64,000 nt of DNA. It comes from Paraglaciecola sp. Its GTDB lineage: Bacteria > Pseudomonadota > Gammaproteobacteria > Enterobacterales > Alteromonadaceae. Positions 28,241 to 37,797 of this stretch are shown piece after piece (position 1 is the first letter of the stretch; each line of letters begins with the position of its first letter). A program made the position numbers and the translations under genes. The DNA lies in contig NZ_JANQVQ010000331.1 of the NCBI RefSeq assembly GCF_030730205.1, forward strand, positions 1-64,000, read 5' to 3'. The notes beneath the pieces are model-generated. The model did no database searches. It had not been told where the DNA came from and was given only the letters and a program-made list of their open reading frames with translations.

Positions 28241-29677
28241 ATGATCTTAGACCATTCATATGCTAATGAACTCAATGAATTAGTGACGCACCTTAAACCC
28301 CAATCGCTAAAGAATGCGCGAGTCGTCGCGATAAATCAATCTTTACGAAGTCAACTAAATCTGCCGTGGGAAACTCAAGACGCATGGCTTAAGGCGCTCT
28401 TTTCAGTTAATAGTCCCTTGACCCAACACTCTGTTGCGCAAAAATATGGTGGTCATCAATTTGGACATTGGAATCCCGACCTCGGAGACGGTAGAGGCTT
28501 ATTACTCAGTGAAGTGGTAACGCCTGAGGGCAAACGATTTGACCTGCACTTAAAAGGCTCAGGGCCTACACCCTACTCTCGGTTTGCCGATGGTCGCGCA
28601 GTATTGCGCTCAACAATTCGAGAATACTTGGCGAGTGAAGCCCTGTTTCACTTAGGTATTCCAAGCTCCAGAGCTTTATGCTTGTTAACAAGTGATGAGA
28701 TGGTTTACCGTGAAAAGTCTGAAAAAGCAGCAATGTTAATCAGAGTAAGTCAGAGCCATCTGCGCTTTGGTCACTTTGAATATTATTTTCACAGCCAGCA
28801 ACTTGAAAAACTGCAATCTTTGTTTGATTACAGCTTTAAATACCATTTTAGCGAGTATGCTGACCAAGCAAATCCATATGCTTTAATGCTAAGTAAAATT
28901 GTCCACGATACCGCGACGATGATCGCCAAGTGGCAAGCCTATGGTTTTAATCATGGCGTAATGAATACCGATAATATGTCGATTCATGGCATTACCTTTG
29001 ACTTCGGTCCTTATGCCTTTTTAGATGACTTTGACCCTCGCTTTATTTGCAATCACTCTGATCCTCAGGGTCGCTATTCCTTTGACAGTCAACCCGGGAT
29101 TGGTTTGTGGAATCTCAATGCCTTAGCAATGGCCTTTACTCCTTACTTAAGTCGGCAAGAAATAACCAACATTCTGCAAGAGTACGAACAACAACTGCTC
29201 AAAGAGTACGCCAAGATAATGCGCGCTAAATGCGGTTTGATCGAATTTGGCGCCCATAATTCAACTATTATTAACGAATGGTTAGACATGTTGGCGAGCG
29301 AAAAAAAGGATTACAGTCAATACTTTAGGTTTTTATGTGATTTTGATCCTACGCTTAAGGATACATCTCTGCGGGATAGCTTCATCGACCGTCCACGCTT
29401 TGAACGATGGGCAGAAAGGCTATCCCAATCAATCGCCGAGCAAGATTGGACAAATGAACAACGAAGCGCCAGTATGAAAAAACACAATCCTAATTATATT
29501 TTGCGCAACTATTTAGCACAGCAAGTTATCGACCGAGCTGAAGAAGGGGATTTTAGTCTTTTTGATGCTTACTTAACGGCCTTATCTTGCCCTTTTAACG
29601 AGCATCCTGAATACGCTAAGTTTGCTGCACCGCCGCCAGATTGGGGTAAAAAAATTGAAATATCGTGCAGTAGTTAA
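28241..29677 (+). CDS. selO: SelO/YdiU family protein adenylyltransferase
   Basis: The 478-residue pseudokinase-fold enzyme transfers AMP to protein Ser, Thr or Tyr residues, as shown for SelO. The family motifs GGHQFGHWNPDLGDGRG, KGSGPTPYSRFADGRAVLRS (starting with the ATP-binding Lys), NTDNMSIHGITFDFGPY and DPLGRY-like SDPQGRYSFDSQPGI are present. The protein ends in CSS: Cys stands at the third-last place, where some SelO proteins have selenocysteine. Confidence 0.93.
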   Translation: MILDHSYANELNELVTHLKPQSLKNARVVAINQSLRSQLNLPWETQDAWLKALFSVNSPLTQHSVAQKYGGHQFGHWNPDLGDGRGLLLSEVVTPEGKRFDLHLKGSGPTPYSRFADGRAVLRSTIREYLASEALFHLGIPSSRALCLLTSDEMVYREKSEKAAMLIRVSQSHLRFGHFEYYFHSQQLEKLQSLFDYSFKYHFSEYADQANPYALMLSKIVHDTATMIAKWQAYGFNHGVMNTDNMSIHGITFDFGPYAFLDDFDPRFICNHSDPQGRYSFDSQPGIGLWNLNALAMAFTPYLSRQEITNILQEYEQQLLKEYAKIMRAKCGLIEFGAHNSTIINEWLDMLASEKKDYSQYFRFLCDFDPTLKDTSLRDSFIDRPRFERWAERLSQSIAEQDWTNEQRSASMKKHNPNYILRNYLAQQVIDRAEEGDFSLFDAYLTALSCPFNEHPEYAKFAAPPPDWGKKIEISCSS

Positions 29678-29791
29678 GCTAATGAGCAACATCTTATCAT
29701 TACCATTTTGCGTATCCTGCTTATGTTTCACAACACATTTTAGAATTAATGCGATAATGTTGTCGCGTATCGCTTATCCATCGGAAAAATA

Positions 29792-32650
29792 ATGCAGCCC
29801 AAAAGCCAATTTTTATTCTTGTATCTTTTGTTGATGACTCTGTTTTCAGCCCCCTTGTACGCTGAAAACAAGCAGTCAATAGTACAAATAAGCCACAGCG
29901 ATAGCCGCCTTAACTTACTTAACCGCATGAGTTGGATGGTGACAGATAGTCACATTCAGTTGTCCGACACACAATTGCTTGAAAATTGGCAGCAAACCTT
30001 GCCTAAAGGGCCGCTGGCTTCACATCAGAGCATTTGGGGAAGATTAGAGCTCGATTTTAATTATAGCAGTCAACATAGCTACTTTTTCACCATAGGTAAT
30101 CCACAACTAGACTACGTGGATTTATACCTATTAGATGATAAAAACCGTATTTTGAGCTCCTACCTATTGGGGGCAAATCGTGAATTTGATAAACGCCCGA
30201 TTAATCATCGATTGTTTGTTGTGCCACTGACGCCTAGTCAACAGGGTCGAGTGAAAGTTTATATTAAAATCACCGATGACGGCCCCTTGGTAGTTCCCAT
30301 AGAATTATCAACTCAAGCATCGACCTTAGCCAAAGAACAATTGGTATTAGTAGCCATCGGGTATCTGGGTGGTGGACTGAGTCTTTTGGCCGCATATTTT
30401 CTACTTACCTATATCTTTTTACGCAGCCCCATCCGTTTTTGGTTTGCTATCTCGTGTGGTTTGTATTTGTTACTGTCGCTGAATATCTCTGGCTTTATCG
30501 CGCAATTGATTGGGGTCAGTGCTTACATATCCCACACCAATAACGCTTTATTTGGTTTGTTGCTGCTTTCTACCGCTAAAGTCTGCTTTGTCATACTTGA
30601 ACGGGTACCAACGTTTTGGCGCTACTGCTCTTACCTTATCGGTTTTTTGACTATTTTTTCGAGCTTAATACAAAACAGCTATCAGCAAATTACCGGGGCT
30701 AGCTTTTTAGCTTTGCTAGAGGGTTTTCTACTGATAGTTTTAGCTCTGTTTTATCATAAAAAAGATAAGGCTTTACCTAACTTGGTTGGCCTAATCGCGT
30801 TAACTATTATTTCAACAATCAGCATCATTCAAGTCAGCCTATTTATTTCTGGCACAGTAATAAGCAATTCGGTTACGTGGTTTTTTACCCTAGCGTCGGT
30901 GGGCGCCATTATGATGATCGCCTTAGCAATCGAAGCCCATGAACGAGTGTTGGTTAAACGCCAGCAAATTAAACAACAATCCGCTATTACTGACCTTCAA
31001 CACTTTTATGATTTGTTTCGCAATTCAGCAGAAGGCCTTTATACCTCAACCTTGGATGGTAAATTAATTTCAGTTAATCCTGCTATGTGCAATTTGTTTG
31101 GTTATGACAGTGAAGAACAATTGATTGAAAGCGTAACTAATACCAGTCAATTTTACGCTGAACCACGAGACCGAGAGTTACTCCTAGGAGAGCTGTATCA
31201 AAACGGCAAAGTCATCGGTAAAGAGCTACGAGGATTGCGCAAGGACGGCAGTGAGTTTTGGTTTTGTATCTCTACCCAAATTAAGCAAGAGAACACCACT
31301 AAGTATATGTTTGGCTCAATTTTTGATATTACCGAACGTAAACAATCTAACATTAGCCTCGAGTTTTTGGCCACCCATGATTCGTTAACGGGGGTGTTTA
31401 ACCGCCGTGAATTTGAAAAACGATTGAGCAATGGCTTACAAGAAGCTCAAAAAAACAACAGTGAATTAACGTTGCTTTACATGGACTTAGATCAATTTAA
31501 AGTGGTGAATGACACCTGCGGCCATAAAGCGGGTGATGTACTGATTAAACAGCTCGCACAAAAATTACAAGATGTGGTGCAAGACAAAGGATTGCTGGCG
31601 CGGCTAGGTGGCGATGAATTTGGTGTATTACTCTTAGGTGATAATGCCCAAATGGCCTACCTATTAGCGAACAAATTATTGAATACCGTCAAAGAATTTC
31701 GTTTTATTTGGGAAAATCGCATTTTTACCTTAGGTGTCAGTATTGGACAGGTGCCTTGGTTTCAAGATATCAAAACCCCCGAACAGCTGTTGAGCATGGC
31801 TGATTCTGCTTGTTATTTAGCTAAAGAAATGGGCCGAAACCAAATTCATACTTATTCTTTTCACGACAAGCAAATGCAACGTTATGAATCAGAAATTACT
31901 TGGGTTTCAGACATAAACTACGCCTTACAACATGACTGTTTTGTACTGTATTACCAGCACTATCAGTCTTTACAAAAGTCTGCGAGCGGTCATCATTATG
32001 AGATATTACTGCGCATGCTTGACCAAGATAACAACATTATTGCGCCCAACGCTTTTTTACCGGCAGCTGAACGCTATAACTTGACCTCTAAAATTGATCG
32101 CTGGGTGGTTGAACACTATTTCTCTTGGTTGCAAGCAAACCCCGAACATCAAGAACAGCTAACTCGCTGTAACATTAACCTAAGTGGGCACTCACTCGCT
32201 GACAAAGACTTAAAATTATTTATATTAAATGCCTTTGAAAAACATTCGATTCCGTATCATAAAATTTGTTTCGAGATTACAGAGAGCATGGCCATTGTCA
32301 AAATGGATGAAACGTTGGAGTTTATTAATACCTTCCATCGTCTGGGTTGCCAGTTTTCACTTGACGACTTTGGCAGTGGCTTTTCATCGTATTCTTACTT
32401 AAAAACGTTACCGGTAGACCAAGTTAAGATTGACGGCAGTTTTGTAAAAGATATCTTGCTTGATCCCATTGACATGGCCATGGTGAACTCAATAAATGAT
32501 GTAGCTAAGGCGATGGGAATGGAAACCGTAGCCGAATTTGTTGAGTCTTCAGAAATTCTGGTTGAATTAGGTAAGATGGGCGTAGATTATGCGCAAGGAT
32601 ATGGAGTAGCCAAACCTACGTCCCTGAGCGAATTTAGCAGCTTAAGCTAA
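29792..32650 (+). CDS. 7TM-receptor-type PAS-GGDEF-EAL protein
   Basis: The 952-residue protein begins with a signal peptide (cleavage after PLYA), then a periplasmic 7TMR-DISMED2-like domain (about 35-170), a seven-span membrane block (about 185-380), a PAS domain (about 400-520), a GGDEF domain (intact RLGGDEF near 605-611) and an EAL domain (EILLRM near 737, LDDFGSGFSS near 856-865, QGYG near the end). It may make and/or break c-di-GMP in response to a periplasmic signal. The GGDEF and EAL motifs appear intact, so both activities are possible. It is transcribed alone. Confidence 0.93.
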   Translation: MQPKSQFLFLYLLLMTLFSAPLYAENKQSIVQISHSDSRLNLLNRMSWMVTDSHIQLSDTQLLENWQQTLPKGPLASHQSIWGRLELDFNYSSQHSYFFTIGNPQLDYVDLYLLDDKNRILSSYLLGANREFDKRPINHRLFVVPLTPSQQGRVKVYIKITDDGPLVVPIELSTQASTLAKEQLVLVAIGYLGGGLSLLAAYFLLTYIFLRSPIRFWFAISCGLYLLLSLNISGFIAQLIGVSAYISHTNNALFGLLLLSTAKVCFVILERVPTFWRYCSYLIGFLTIFSSLIQNSYQQITGASFLALLEGFLLIVLALFYHKKDKALPNLVGLIALTIISTISIIQVSLFISGTVISNSVTWFFTLASVGAIMMIALAIEAHERVLVKRQQIKQQSAITDLQHFYDLFRNSAEGLYTSTLDGKLISVNPAMCNLFGYDSEEQLIESVTNTSQFYAEPRDRELLLGELYQNGKVIGKELRGLRKDGSEFWFCISTQIKQENTTKYMFGSIFDITERKQSNISLEFLATHDSLTGVFNRREFEKRLSNGLQEAQKNNSELTLLYMDLDQFKVVNDTCGHKAGDVLIKQLAQKLQDVVQDKGLLARLGGDEFGVLLLGDNAQMAYLLANKLLNTVKEFRFIWENRIFTLGVSIGQVPWFQDIKTPEQLLSMADSACYLAKEMGRNQIHTYSFHDKQMQRYESEITWVSDINYALQHDCFVLYYQHYQSLQKSASGHHYEILLRMLDQDNNIIAPNAFLPAAERYNLTSKIDRWVVEHYFSWLQANPEHQEQLTRCNINLSGHSLADKDLKLFILNAFEKHSIPYHKICFEITESMAIVKMDETLEFINTFHRLGCQFSLDDFGSGFSSYSYLKTLPVDQVKIDGSFVKDILLDPIDMAMVNSINDVAKAMGMETVAEFVESSEILVELGKMGVDYAQGYGVAKPTSLSEFSSLS

Positions 32651-32742
32651 TTCGGCGGAAAAATTGCCTTGTAAAATGGCTAAATATGCCCATATCTGGT
32701 CAATCAAAGTATCGGTATATTTTTACTTAAGAGTCTAATTTT

Positions 32743-33363
32743 TTGAATACTACAACGTCCTCACTTTATCAGTATGTCAGTTCGGCCAAATTACCCACGC
32801 GTTGGGGATTATTTTATATTCATGGTTTTGTCGAAACCGCCACGGCTCAAGAGCATGTTGCTTTGTCTTTTGGTGAATGGCAGTCTGATGAAGTTATTCC
32901 TATTCGTATCCACTCTGAGTGCTTAACCGGGGACGCATTATTTAGCACCCGTTGTGATTGCGGCACCCAATTAGAAAAAGGCTTACAAAATATTGTGGCT
33001 AACGGTAAAGGCGTACTATTGTATTTGCGTCAAGAGGGTCGTGGTATTGGCCTCTTAAACAAAATCCGAGCGTATAAGCTGCAAGATAGTGGCATGGACA
33101 CCGTAGAGGCCAACGAACATTTAGGTTTTGATGCCGATATGCGTGACTATGGTATTTGCAAACTGATGCTTGAAAAATTACAGGTTAAAAAAGTCAACTT
33201 GATGACGAATAATCCTAAGAAACTCAAAGCCTTGGAGTCATTAGGAATAGAAGTCGTTAAACGTACCCCGATTGATCACGGAATTACTGATGACAATCGT
33301 CACTATATTCGCACCAAAACAGAAAAATTGGGTCATGAGTTTGACCCCCATTTATTGAAATAA
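32743..33363 (+). CDS. ribA: GTP cyclohydrolase II
   Basis: The enzyme starts riboflavin synthesis by opening GTP. The 206-residue protein is about the usual length and has [18 protein letters not shown] with the three zinc-binding Cys, [13 protein letters not shown] and the TNNPKK loop. The start is a TTG at 32743. No other rib genes are in the window. Confidence 0.95.
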   Translation: MNTTTSSLYQYVSSAKLPTRWGLFYIHGFVETATAQEHVALSFGEWQSDEVIPIRIHSECLTGDALFSTRCDCGTQLEKGLQNIVANGKGVLLYLRQEGRGIGLLNKIRAYKLQDSGMDTVEANEHLGFDADMRDYGICKLMLEKLQVKKVNLMTNNPKKLKALESLGIEVVKRTPIDHGITDDNRHYIRTKTEKLGHEFDPHLLK

Positions 33364-33494
33364 GCGGCTTGTTTCTTTCCAATACAGTTATGATTGTGTA
33401 AGGCCTTATCTGCTGAGATCTGGCCTTTCATAATATTTAATGTTCTATTCAGTTTTGGTTAAGGCCATTGGGTTTATAACTTAACTTAATGATT

Positions 33495-33518
33495 GTTATG
33501 CAAACCTCCTTGCATAAC
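33495..33518. repeat. Perfect inverted repeat ahead of the DUF3300 gene
   Basis: GTTATGCAA and TTGCATAAC flank the six bases ACCTCC. The palindrome ends 20 bases before the DUF3300 start. It may be an operator or an mRNA hairpin; it also sequesters a CCTCC segment rather than the ribosome site itself. Function is unproven. Confidence 0.4.
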
Positions 33519-33538
33519 ACCTTGATTAGGAAACTGAT

Positions 33539-35008
33539 ATGTCACACCCCAAAAGCAATATTAAACATTACCTATCGCTAATACCCATGCTTGTGGCTTT
33601 AAACATTCAGCCAAGTACTGCCCAAACTCAAGTCATTCAATTGAAAGGGCCGGATGCAACAACTCTTGCAAATACCGATGAAACAGCAGTAGAACTCAAT
33701 CAAGCTGAGCTTGACCAGTTGCTTGCACCTATTGCACTTTACCCAGACACTTTATTATCTCATATCCTTGTTGCAGCAACTTATCCTTTAGAAGTTATTC
33801 AAGCCGCTCGGTGGCGTGCAGCCAATGAAGAGTTTGACGAAGACCAAGCTTTAAATGCAGTTGAAGATAAAGATTGGGACCCTAGTGTAAAAGCACTTAT
33901 CCCTTTTAACGAACTATTACAAAAATTCAGTGACGATTTGGATTGGCTGCAATCATTAGGTGATGCATTTTTAAATAATGAAGGACAAGTGTTAAGCACC
34001 GTGCAAAACCTGCGTCAAAAAGCCTATGCCCAAGGTAATTTGAATAACAACGATTACCTTGAAGTGAATCAAGAGAACGATCAAATCACTATTCAACCGG
34101 TAAATAGAGAAGTTATTTATGTGCCTTACTACGATACCAGAGTGGTTTACGGTCCTTGGTGGTGGGATACATACCAACCCTATTATTGGACTCGACCTGC
34201 TTCGTATGTTTGGCATTCTGGTTTCTATTGGAGTCATCGTTATACCATTACTCCAACATTCTATTTTGGTGGTTTTAGATGGCGCGAGCGTTATGTTTAC
34301 GCTGATTATAACTACCGAAGCCGTGGTTACAGAAACTGGTCACACAGTAATCGCCAAGTTGTATTAAATAGAGAATATTCAAAATGGCAACACAACCAAG
34401 TGCATCGCCGTGGTGTGCACTACACCACTGCGGGTAAAGCCAGCAGTCGAGACTATCGAAATTTAAAAACCAACCCAAATCGCTATGTTACGCACTCTAC
34501 TGAATATTCAGGACCAAAGCGTCAGCAACTCGATAAACAACGGGTGCTTGACATTAATGAACATAAAAAAGAAAGAACTTATCGAACGGAACACGCCCTA
34601 CATGATGAAAAGCGAGCGCAAAAAGTTCAACGAGATTTACAGACCAAAAAGTACGATAGCCACGACAGACAGCGTTCGGACAGTAACGCCACCCAGCAAC
34701 AATGGAATCAAAAACGGGAGAATAAACAACGAGATATATCAGCGAACGCACAACAACAGCGTTTCGAGAAACAAGAGAAAAAAACGAACTGGCAATCTGC
34801 TAATACTCAAAAACAACAGAAAACAGATAATCAAAGAACAGAAAAAGCCCAAAATAACAGACAAGAGCAAAGCCACTATCGCGACACGAATAAAACCAAC
34901 CGTCAGCGAGAATCGTCGCAAAATAACGATCGCAGCCAACGAGGTCATAGGAGTGAAAGTGCCCAACGGAGTAAATCTAACCACGCTGAACGTCGTTCCA
35001 AAGAATAA
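33539..35008 (+). CDS. DUF3300 domain envelope protein with a long charged tail
   Basis: The 489-residue protein has a signal peptide (cleavage near STAQ), then a DUF3300 domain (LAPIALYPDTLLSHILVAATYPLEV, WDPSVKALIPF, IYVPYYDTRVVYGPWWW, up to about 230). The last 190 residues are highly polar, rich in Gln, Lys, Arg, Asn and His with very few hydrophobic residues, and are presumably disordered. The function of DUF3300 proteins is unknown. The tail is codon-repeat rich and may vary between strains. It stands alone. Confidence 0.85.
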   Translation: MSHPKSNIKHYLSLIPMLVALNIQPSTAQTQVIQLKGPDATTLANTDETAVELNQAELDQLLAPIALYPDTLLSHILVAATYPLEVIQAARWRAANEEFDEDQALNAVEDKDWDPSVKALIPFNELLQKFSDDLDWLQSLGDAFLNNEGQVLSTVQNLRQKAYAQGNLNNNDYLEVNQENDQITIQPVNREVIYVPYYDTRVVYGPWWWDTYQPYYWTRPASYVWHSGFYWSHRYTITPTFYFGGFRWRERYVYADYNYRSRGYRNWSHSNRQVVLNREYSKWQHNQVHRRGVHYTTAGKASSRDYRNLKTNPNRYVTHSTEYSGPKRQQLDKQRVLDINEHKKERTYRTEHALHDEKRAQKVQRDLQTKKYDSHDRQRSDSNATQQQWNQKRENKQRDISANAQQQRFEKQEKKTNWQSANTQKQQKTDNQRTEKAQNNRQEQSHYRDTNKTNRQRESSQNNDRSQRGHRSESAQRSKSNHAERRSKE

Positions 35009-35323
35009 GCAATCAGTTAGGATTTTTTAAGCCAATACTTCTTACTAATAGGTGTTAACACCCTCACACACCTTTTAGTATGAATCTTTTTGATAAATGC
35101 TATTGTGCAGCCTGCGGTGTATCGTACGTAACTTGCTTCAAATAACGCAACCAATCTAAGCGTGCTCGCAAAAAAATGCAGTAAAAACAGGCACAAAGCT
35201 AGCAACCTCAAGTTCAAATATAGGCAACTCACTCTTCGCAACAAATAAGTGCTAAAAGCTCATATTTTCTCTCCACTGCTCACTGAACTTTGCTAAAATA
35301 CCCAACACTTTTTACCCAATGGT
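35009..35323. other. 315-base spacer between the DUF3300 gene and pyrB
   Basis: No convincing gene is seen; a 75-codon reverse frame lacks a ribosome site and family similarity. The notable item is a perfect 12-base palindrome, GGTGTTAACACC, at 35051-35062. No clear terminator follows the DUF3300 gene. The AT-rich part before 35324 probably holds the pyrB promoter, and no PyrR or UTP-attenuator hairpin is evident. Confidence 0.5.
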
Positions 35324-35335
35324 ATGTGCGAATTT

Positions 35336-36340
35336 ATGAAGTTTGAAGGCAGTCATATTCTCTCCGTCAATCAATTTGACCGCGAAGCAATTGAAAAAGT
35401 GTTCAGTATTGCCAATCAGATGTTGCCTTATGCAAAACGTGAAAAGCGCACCACAGTATTAGATGGTGCCATACTTGGTAACTTGTTCTTTGAGCCCAGT
35501 ACACGAACTCGTGTCAGTTTTGGTTCTGCCTTCAATTTACTTGGTGGCGATGTACGCGAAACCACCGGAATGAGCAATTCGGCGCTAGCCAAGGGTGAAT
35601 CATTGTATGATACAGCCAGAGTGTTGAGTGGATATTCAGATATTATTGCCATGCGCCACCCGGACTCTGGTTCTGTGGCGGAGTTTGCCGAAGGAAGTCG
35701 CGTTCCGGTTATTAACGGCGGTGATGGCGCCAACGAACACCCAACCCAAGCTTTATTGGATTTATATACGATTCAAAAAGAGTTGACCTATCATGGCGCT
35801 AACATTGATGGTATGCATATCGCGATGATTGGTGATTTAAAATATGGGCGTACAGTTCATTCACTTTCTAAACTTTTATGTTTGTTTAAAAATGTACGCT
35901 TTACTTTAATTTCACCCAAAGAATTAGCTATGCCCACAGCGATTATTGATGCAATCGATAAAGCTGGGCATAAGTACACGATCACTGAACAGCTTGAAGG
36001 CTATTTAGACGCCGACATTTGTTATCAAACCCGAATTCAGGAAGAACGCTTCCCCTCGCAGCAAGAAGCCAATTTATATCGGGGTAAGTTTCGCTTAAAT
36101 CAGTCTATTTATACCAAACATTTTCAGTCTAAGACCGTTATCATGCATCCATTGCCTCGTGATTCTCGAGCAGAAGCGAACGAATTAGACAATGACTTAA
36201 ATATCAATCCTAATCTCGCGATTTTTAGACAAACAGACAATGGCATATTGGTAAGAATGGCACTGTTTGCCTTAACACTAGGTGTACAAGATATTGTGCA
36301 CAAATTTGATCGTGACGTGCATTGGCACGTAAAGAATTAA
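35336..36340 (+). CDS. pyrB: Aspartate carbamoyltransferase catalytic subunit
   Basis: The enzyme joins carbamoyl phosphate and aspartate in pyrimidine synthesis. I prefer the ATG at 35336, which gives the usual N-terminus MKFEGSHILSVNQF and 334 residues; an in-frame ATG at 35324 adds four. The carbamoyl-phosphate loop STRTRVSF at about 55-62, GDGANEHPTQALLDLYT near 133 and HPLPR near 274 are present. No pyrI regulatory gene follows, so the holoenzyme may be unregulated or pyrI may be elsewhere. Confidence 0.95.
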   Translation: MKFEGSHILSVNQFDREAIEKVFSIANQMLPYAKREKRTTVLDGAILGNLFFEPSTRTRVSFGSAFNLLGGDVRETTGMSNSALAKGESLYDTARVLSGYSDIIAMRHPDSGSVAEFAEGSRVPVINGGDGANEHPTQALLDLYTIQKELTYHGANIDGMHIAMIGDLKYGRTVHSLSKLLCLFKNVRFTLISPKELAMPTAIIDAIDKAGHKYTITEQLEGYLDADICYQTRIQEERFPSQQEANLYRGKFRLNQSIYTKHFQSKTVIMHPLPRDSRAEANELDNDLNINPNLAIFRQTDNGILVRMALFALTLGVQDIVHKFDRDVHWHVKN

Positions 36341-36349
36341 CTGTTGTGG

Positions 36350-36388
36350 GTTATGCCACGTTAGAAACACACTGGCATAACACTATTT
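36350..36388 (+). terminator. Hairpin after pyrB
   Basis: GTTATGCCA and TGGCATAAC form a perfect 9-base stem with a 14-base loop, followed by ACTATTTTT. It lies 9 bases after the pyrB stop and may be a modest terminator. Confidence 0.5.
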
Positions 36389-36421
36389 TTAATGGCCTTA
36401 GGGCTTTGTTAAGAAGTAATT

Positions 36422-37714
36422 ATGCAAAAATCAATCGACTTATTTCATCGTGCGCAAAACCATATTCCCGGTGGCGTTAATTCACCAGTGAGAGCATTCA
36501 AAGCGGTAGGTGGCACGCCCCCCTTTATCAGCAAGGCTGACGGCCCTTATATCTTCGACGTCGACCAGAAACGTTATATTGACTACGTGCAATCATGGGG
36601 ACCAATGGTACTTGGCCATAACCATCCTGAGATCCGCAATGCACTAATAGAGGCGGCTCACAAAGGTTTAAGTTTTGGCGCCCCGACTGAAGCGGAAGTC
36701 AACATGGCTGAGTTGGTCAACAAGTTAGTCCCCTCTATGGAAATGCTGCGTATGGTCAACTCTGGCACTGAAGCTACCATGAGTGCCATACGCTTAGCCC
36801 GTGGTTACACCAATCGCAATAAAATTTTGAAATTTGAAGGCTGTTATCACGGCCACGCGGATTCCTTATTGGTCAAAGCGGGCTCAGGTGCATTAACATT
36901 TGGCGTGCCCAGTTCGCCTGGCGTTCCGGCAGATTTTGCTCAACACACCTTAACAGTAGAATTTAACAATCTCGACTCAGTGGCAGAAGCCTTCGCTCAG
37001 CACCCTGACGATATCGCGTGTATTATTGTTGAACCTGTCGCAGGCAATATGAACTGCATCCCGCCAGTAGACGGATTTTTAAGTGGCTTACGGGATATCT
37101 GTAATCAATATGGCGCCTTACTCATTTTTGACGAAGTGATGACAGGCTTTCGTGTTGCCCTAGGTGGCGCACAGCAAAAATACGCCATCACCCCAGATTT
37201 AACCTGCTTAGGGAAGGTAATTGGTGGCGGTATGCCAGTAGGCGCTTTTGGTGGGAAACGTGAAATTATGGAACGTTTAGCACCCGTTGGGCCTGTTTAT
37301 CAAGCGGGGACTTTATCGGGTAATCCGGTCGCTATGGCGGCAGGTTTAGCGGCGTTAACGGCTATTCAGCAAAATGGACTGTACGAACAACTGACTGAAA
37401 ATACTAAAATGTTAGCGGAAGGCTTTAAAAGCATGGCCCACAAGCACGGTATTCCAATGACAGTGAATTATGCTGGTAGCATGTTCGGTTTGTTTTTTAC
37501 CGACGTAGAACGCGTAACGAACTACCAACAAGCGATAAACTGCAATACCAAGCAATTTAATCAGTTTTATCACGGTATGTTAGAAAATGGCGTTTACTTA
37601 GCCCCAGCATCATATGAGGCGGGATTTGTATCTGCTGCCCATACAGCTGATATCATCGAGCAAACCTTGCTTATAGCTGATAAAGTGCTAGCTGAAGTGG
37701 CTGCCACTAAGTAG
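36422..37714 (+). CDS. hemL: Glutamate-1-semialdehyde 2,1-aminomutase
   Basis: The PLP enzyme makes 5-aminolevulinate for haem and other tetrapyrroles by the C5 route. The 430-residue protein matches the family: [18 protein letters not shown] at the start, [16 protein letters not shown] near 113, CYHGHAD near 141, [13 protein letters not shown] near 237, and PLP-binding Lys265 in [17 protein letters not shown]. Confidence 0.97.
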   Translation: MQKSIDLFHRAQNHIPGGVNSPVRAFKAVGGTPPFISKADGPYIFDVDQKRYIDYVQSWGPMVLGHNHPEIRNALIEAAHKGLSFGAPTEAEVNMAELVNKLVPSMEMLRMVNSGTEATMSAIRLARGYTNRNKILKFEGCYHGHADSLLVKAGSGALTFGVPSSPGVPADFAQHTLTVEFNNLDSVAEAFAQHPDDIACIIVEPVAGNMNCIPPVDGFLSGLRDICNQYGALLIFDEVMTGFRVALGGAQQKYAITPDLTCLGKVIGGGMPVGAFGGKREIMERLAPVGPVYQAGTLSGNPVAMAAGLAALTAIQQNGLYEQLTENTKMLAEGFKSMAHKHGIPMTVNYAGSMFGLFFTDVERVTNYQQAINCNTKQFNQFYHGMLENGVYLAPASYEAGFVSAAHTADIIEQTLLIADKVLAEVAATK

Positions 37715-37727
37715 TATCAGTCAAATC

Positions 37728-37760
37728 GGCCTACCAAACCTCGTTTTGTAGGCCATTTTC
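37728..37760 (+). terminator. Terminator after hemL
   Basis: GGCCTAC pairs with GTAGGCC, with a 13-base loop that could pair further, and is followed by ATTTTC. It starts 13 bases after the hemL stop. Confidence 0.65.
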
Positions 37761-37797
37761 CTCATTGCTTAAGGGCACATTACATGACCAGTATTGC

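Noticed and set aside
33400-33428. AAGGCC/GGCCTT hairpin after ribA
   Set aside because: Only a six-pair stem with a long loop and a broken T run; may be a weak terminator but not strong enough to list.
34485-35030. 181-codon frame overlapping the DUF3300 tail
   Set aside because: It lies in another phase of the low-complexity Lys/Arg/Gln-rich coding region and is a compositional shadow.
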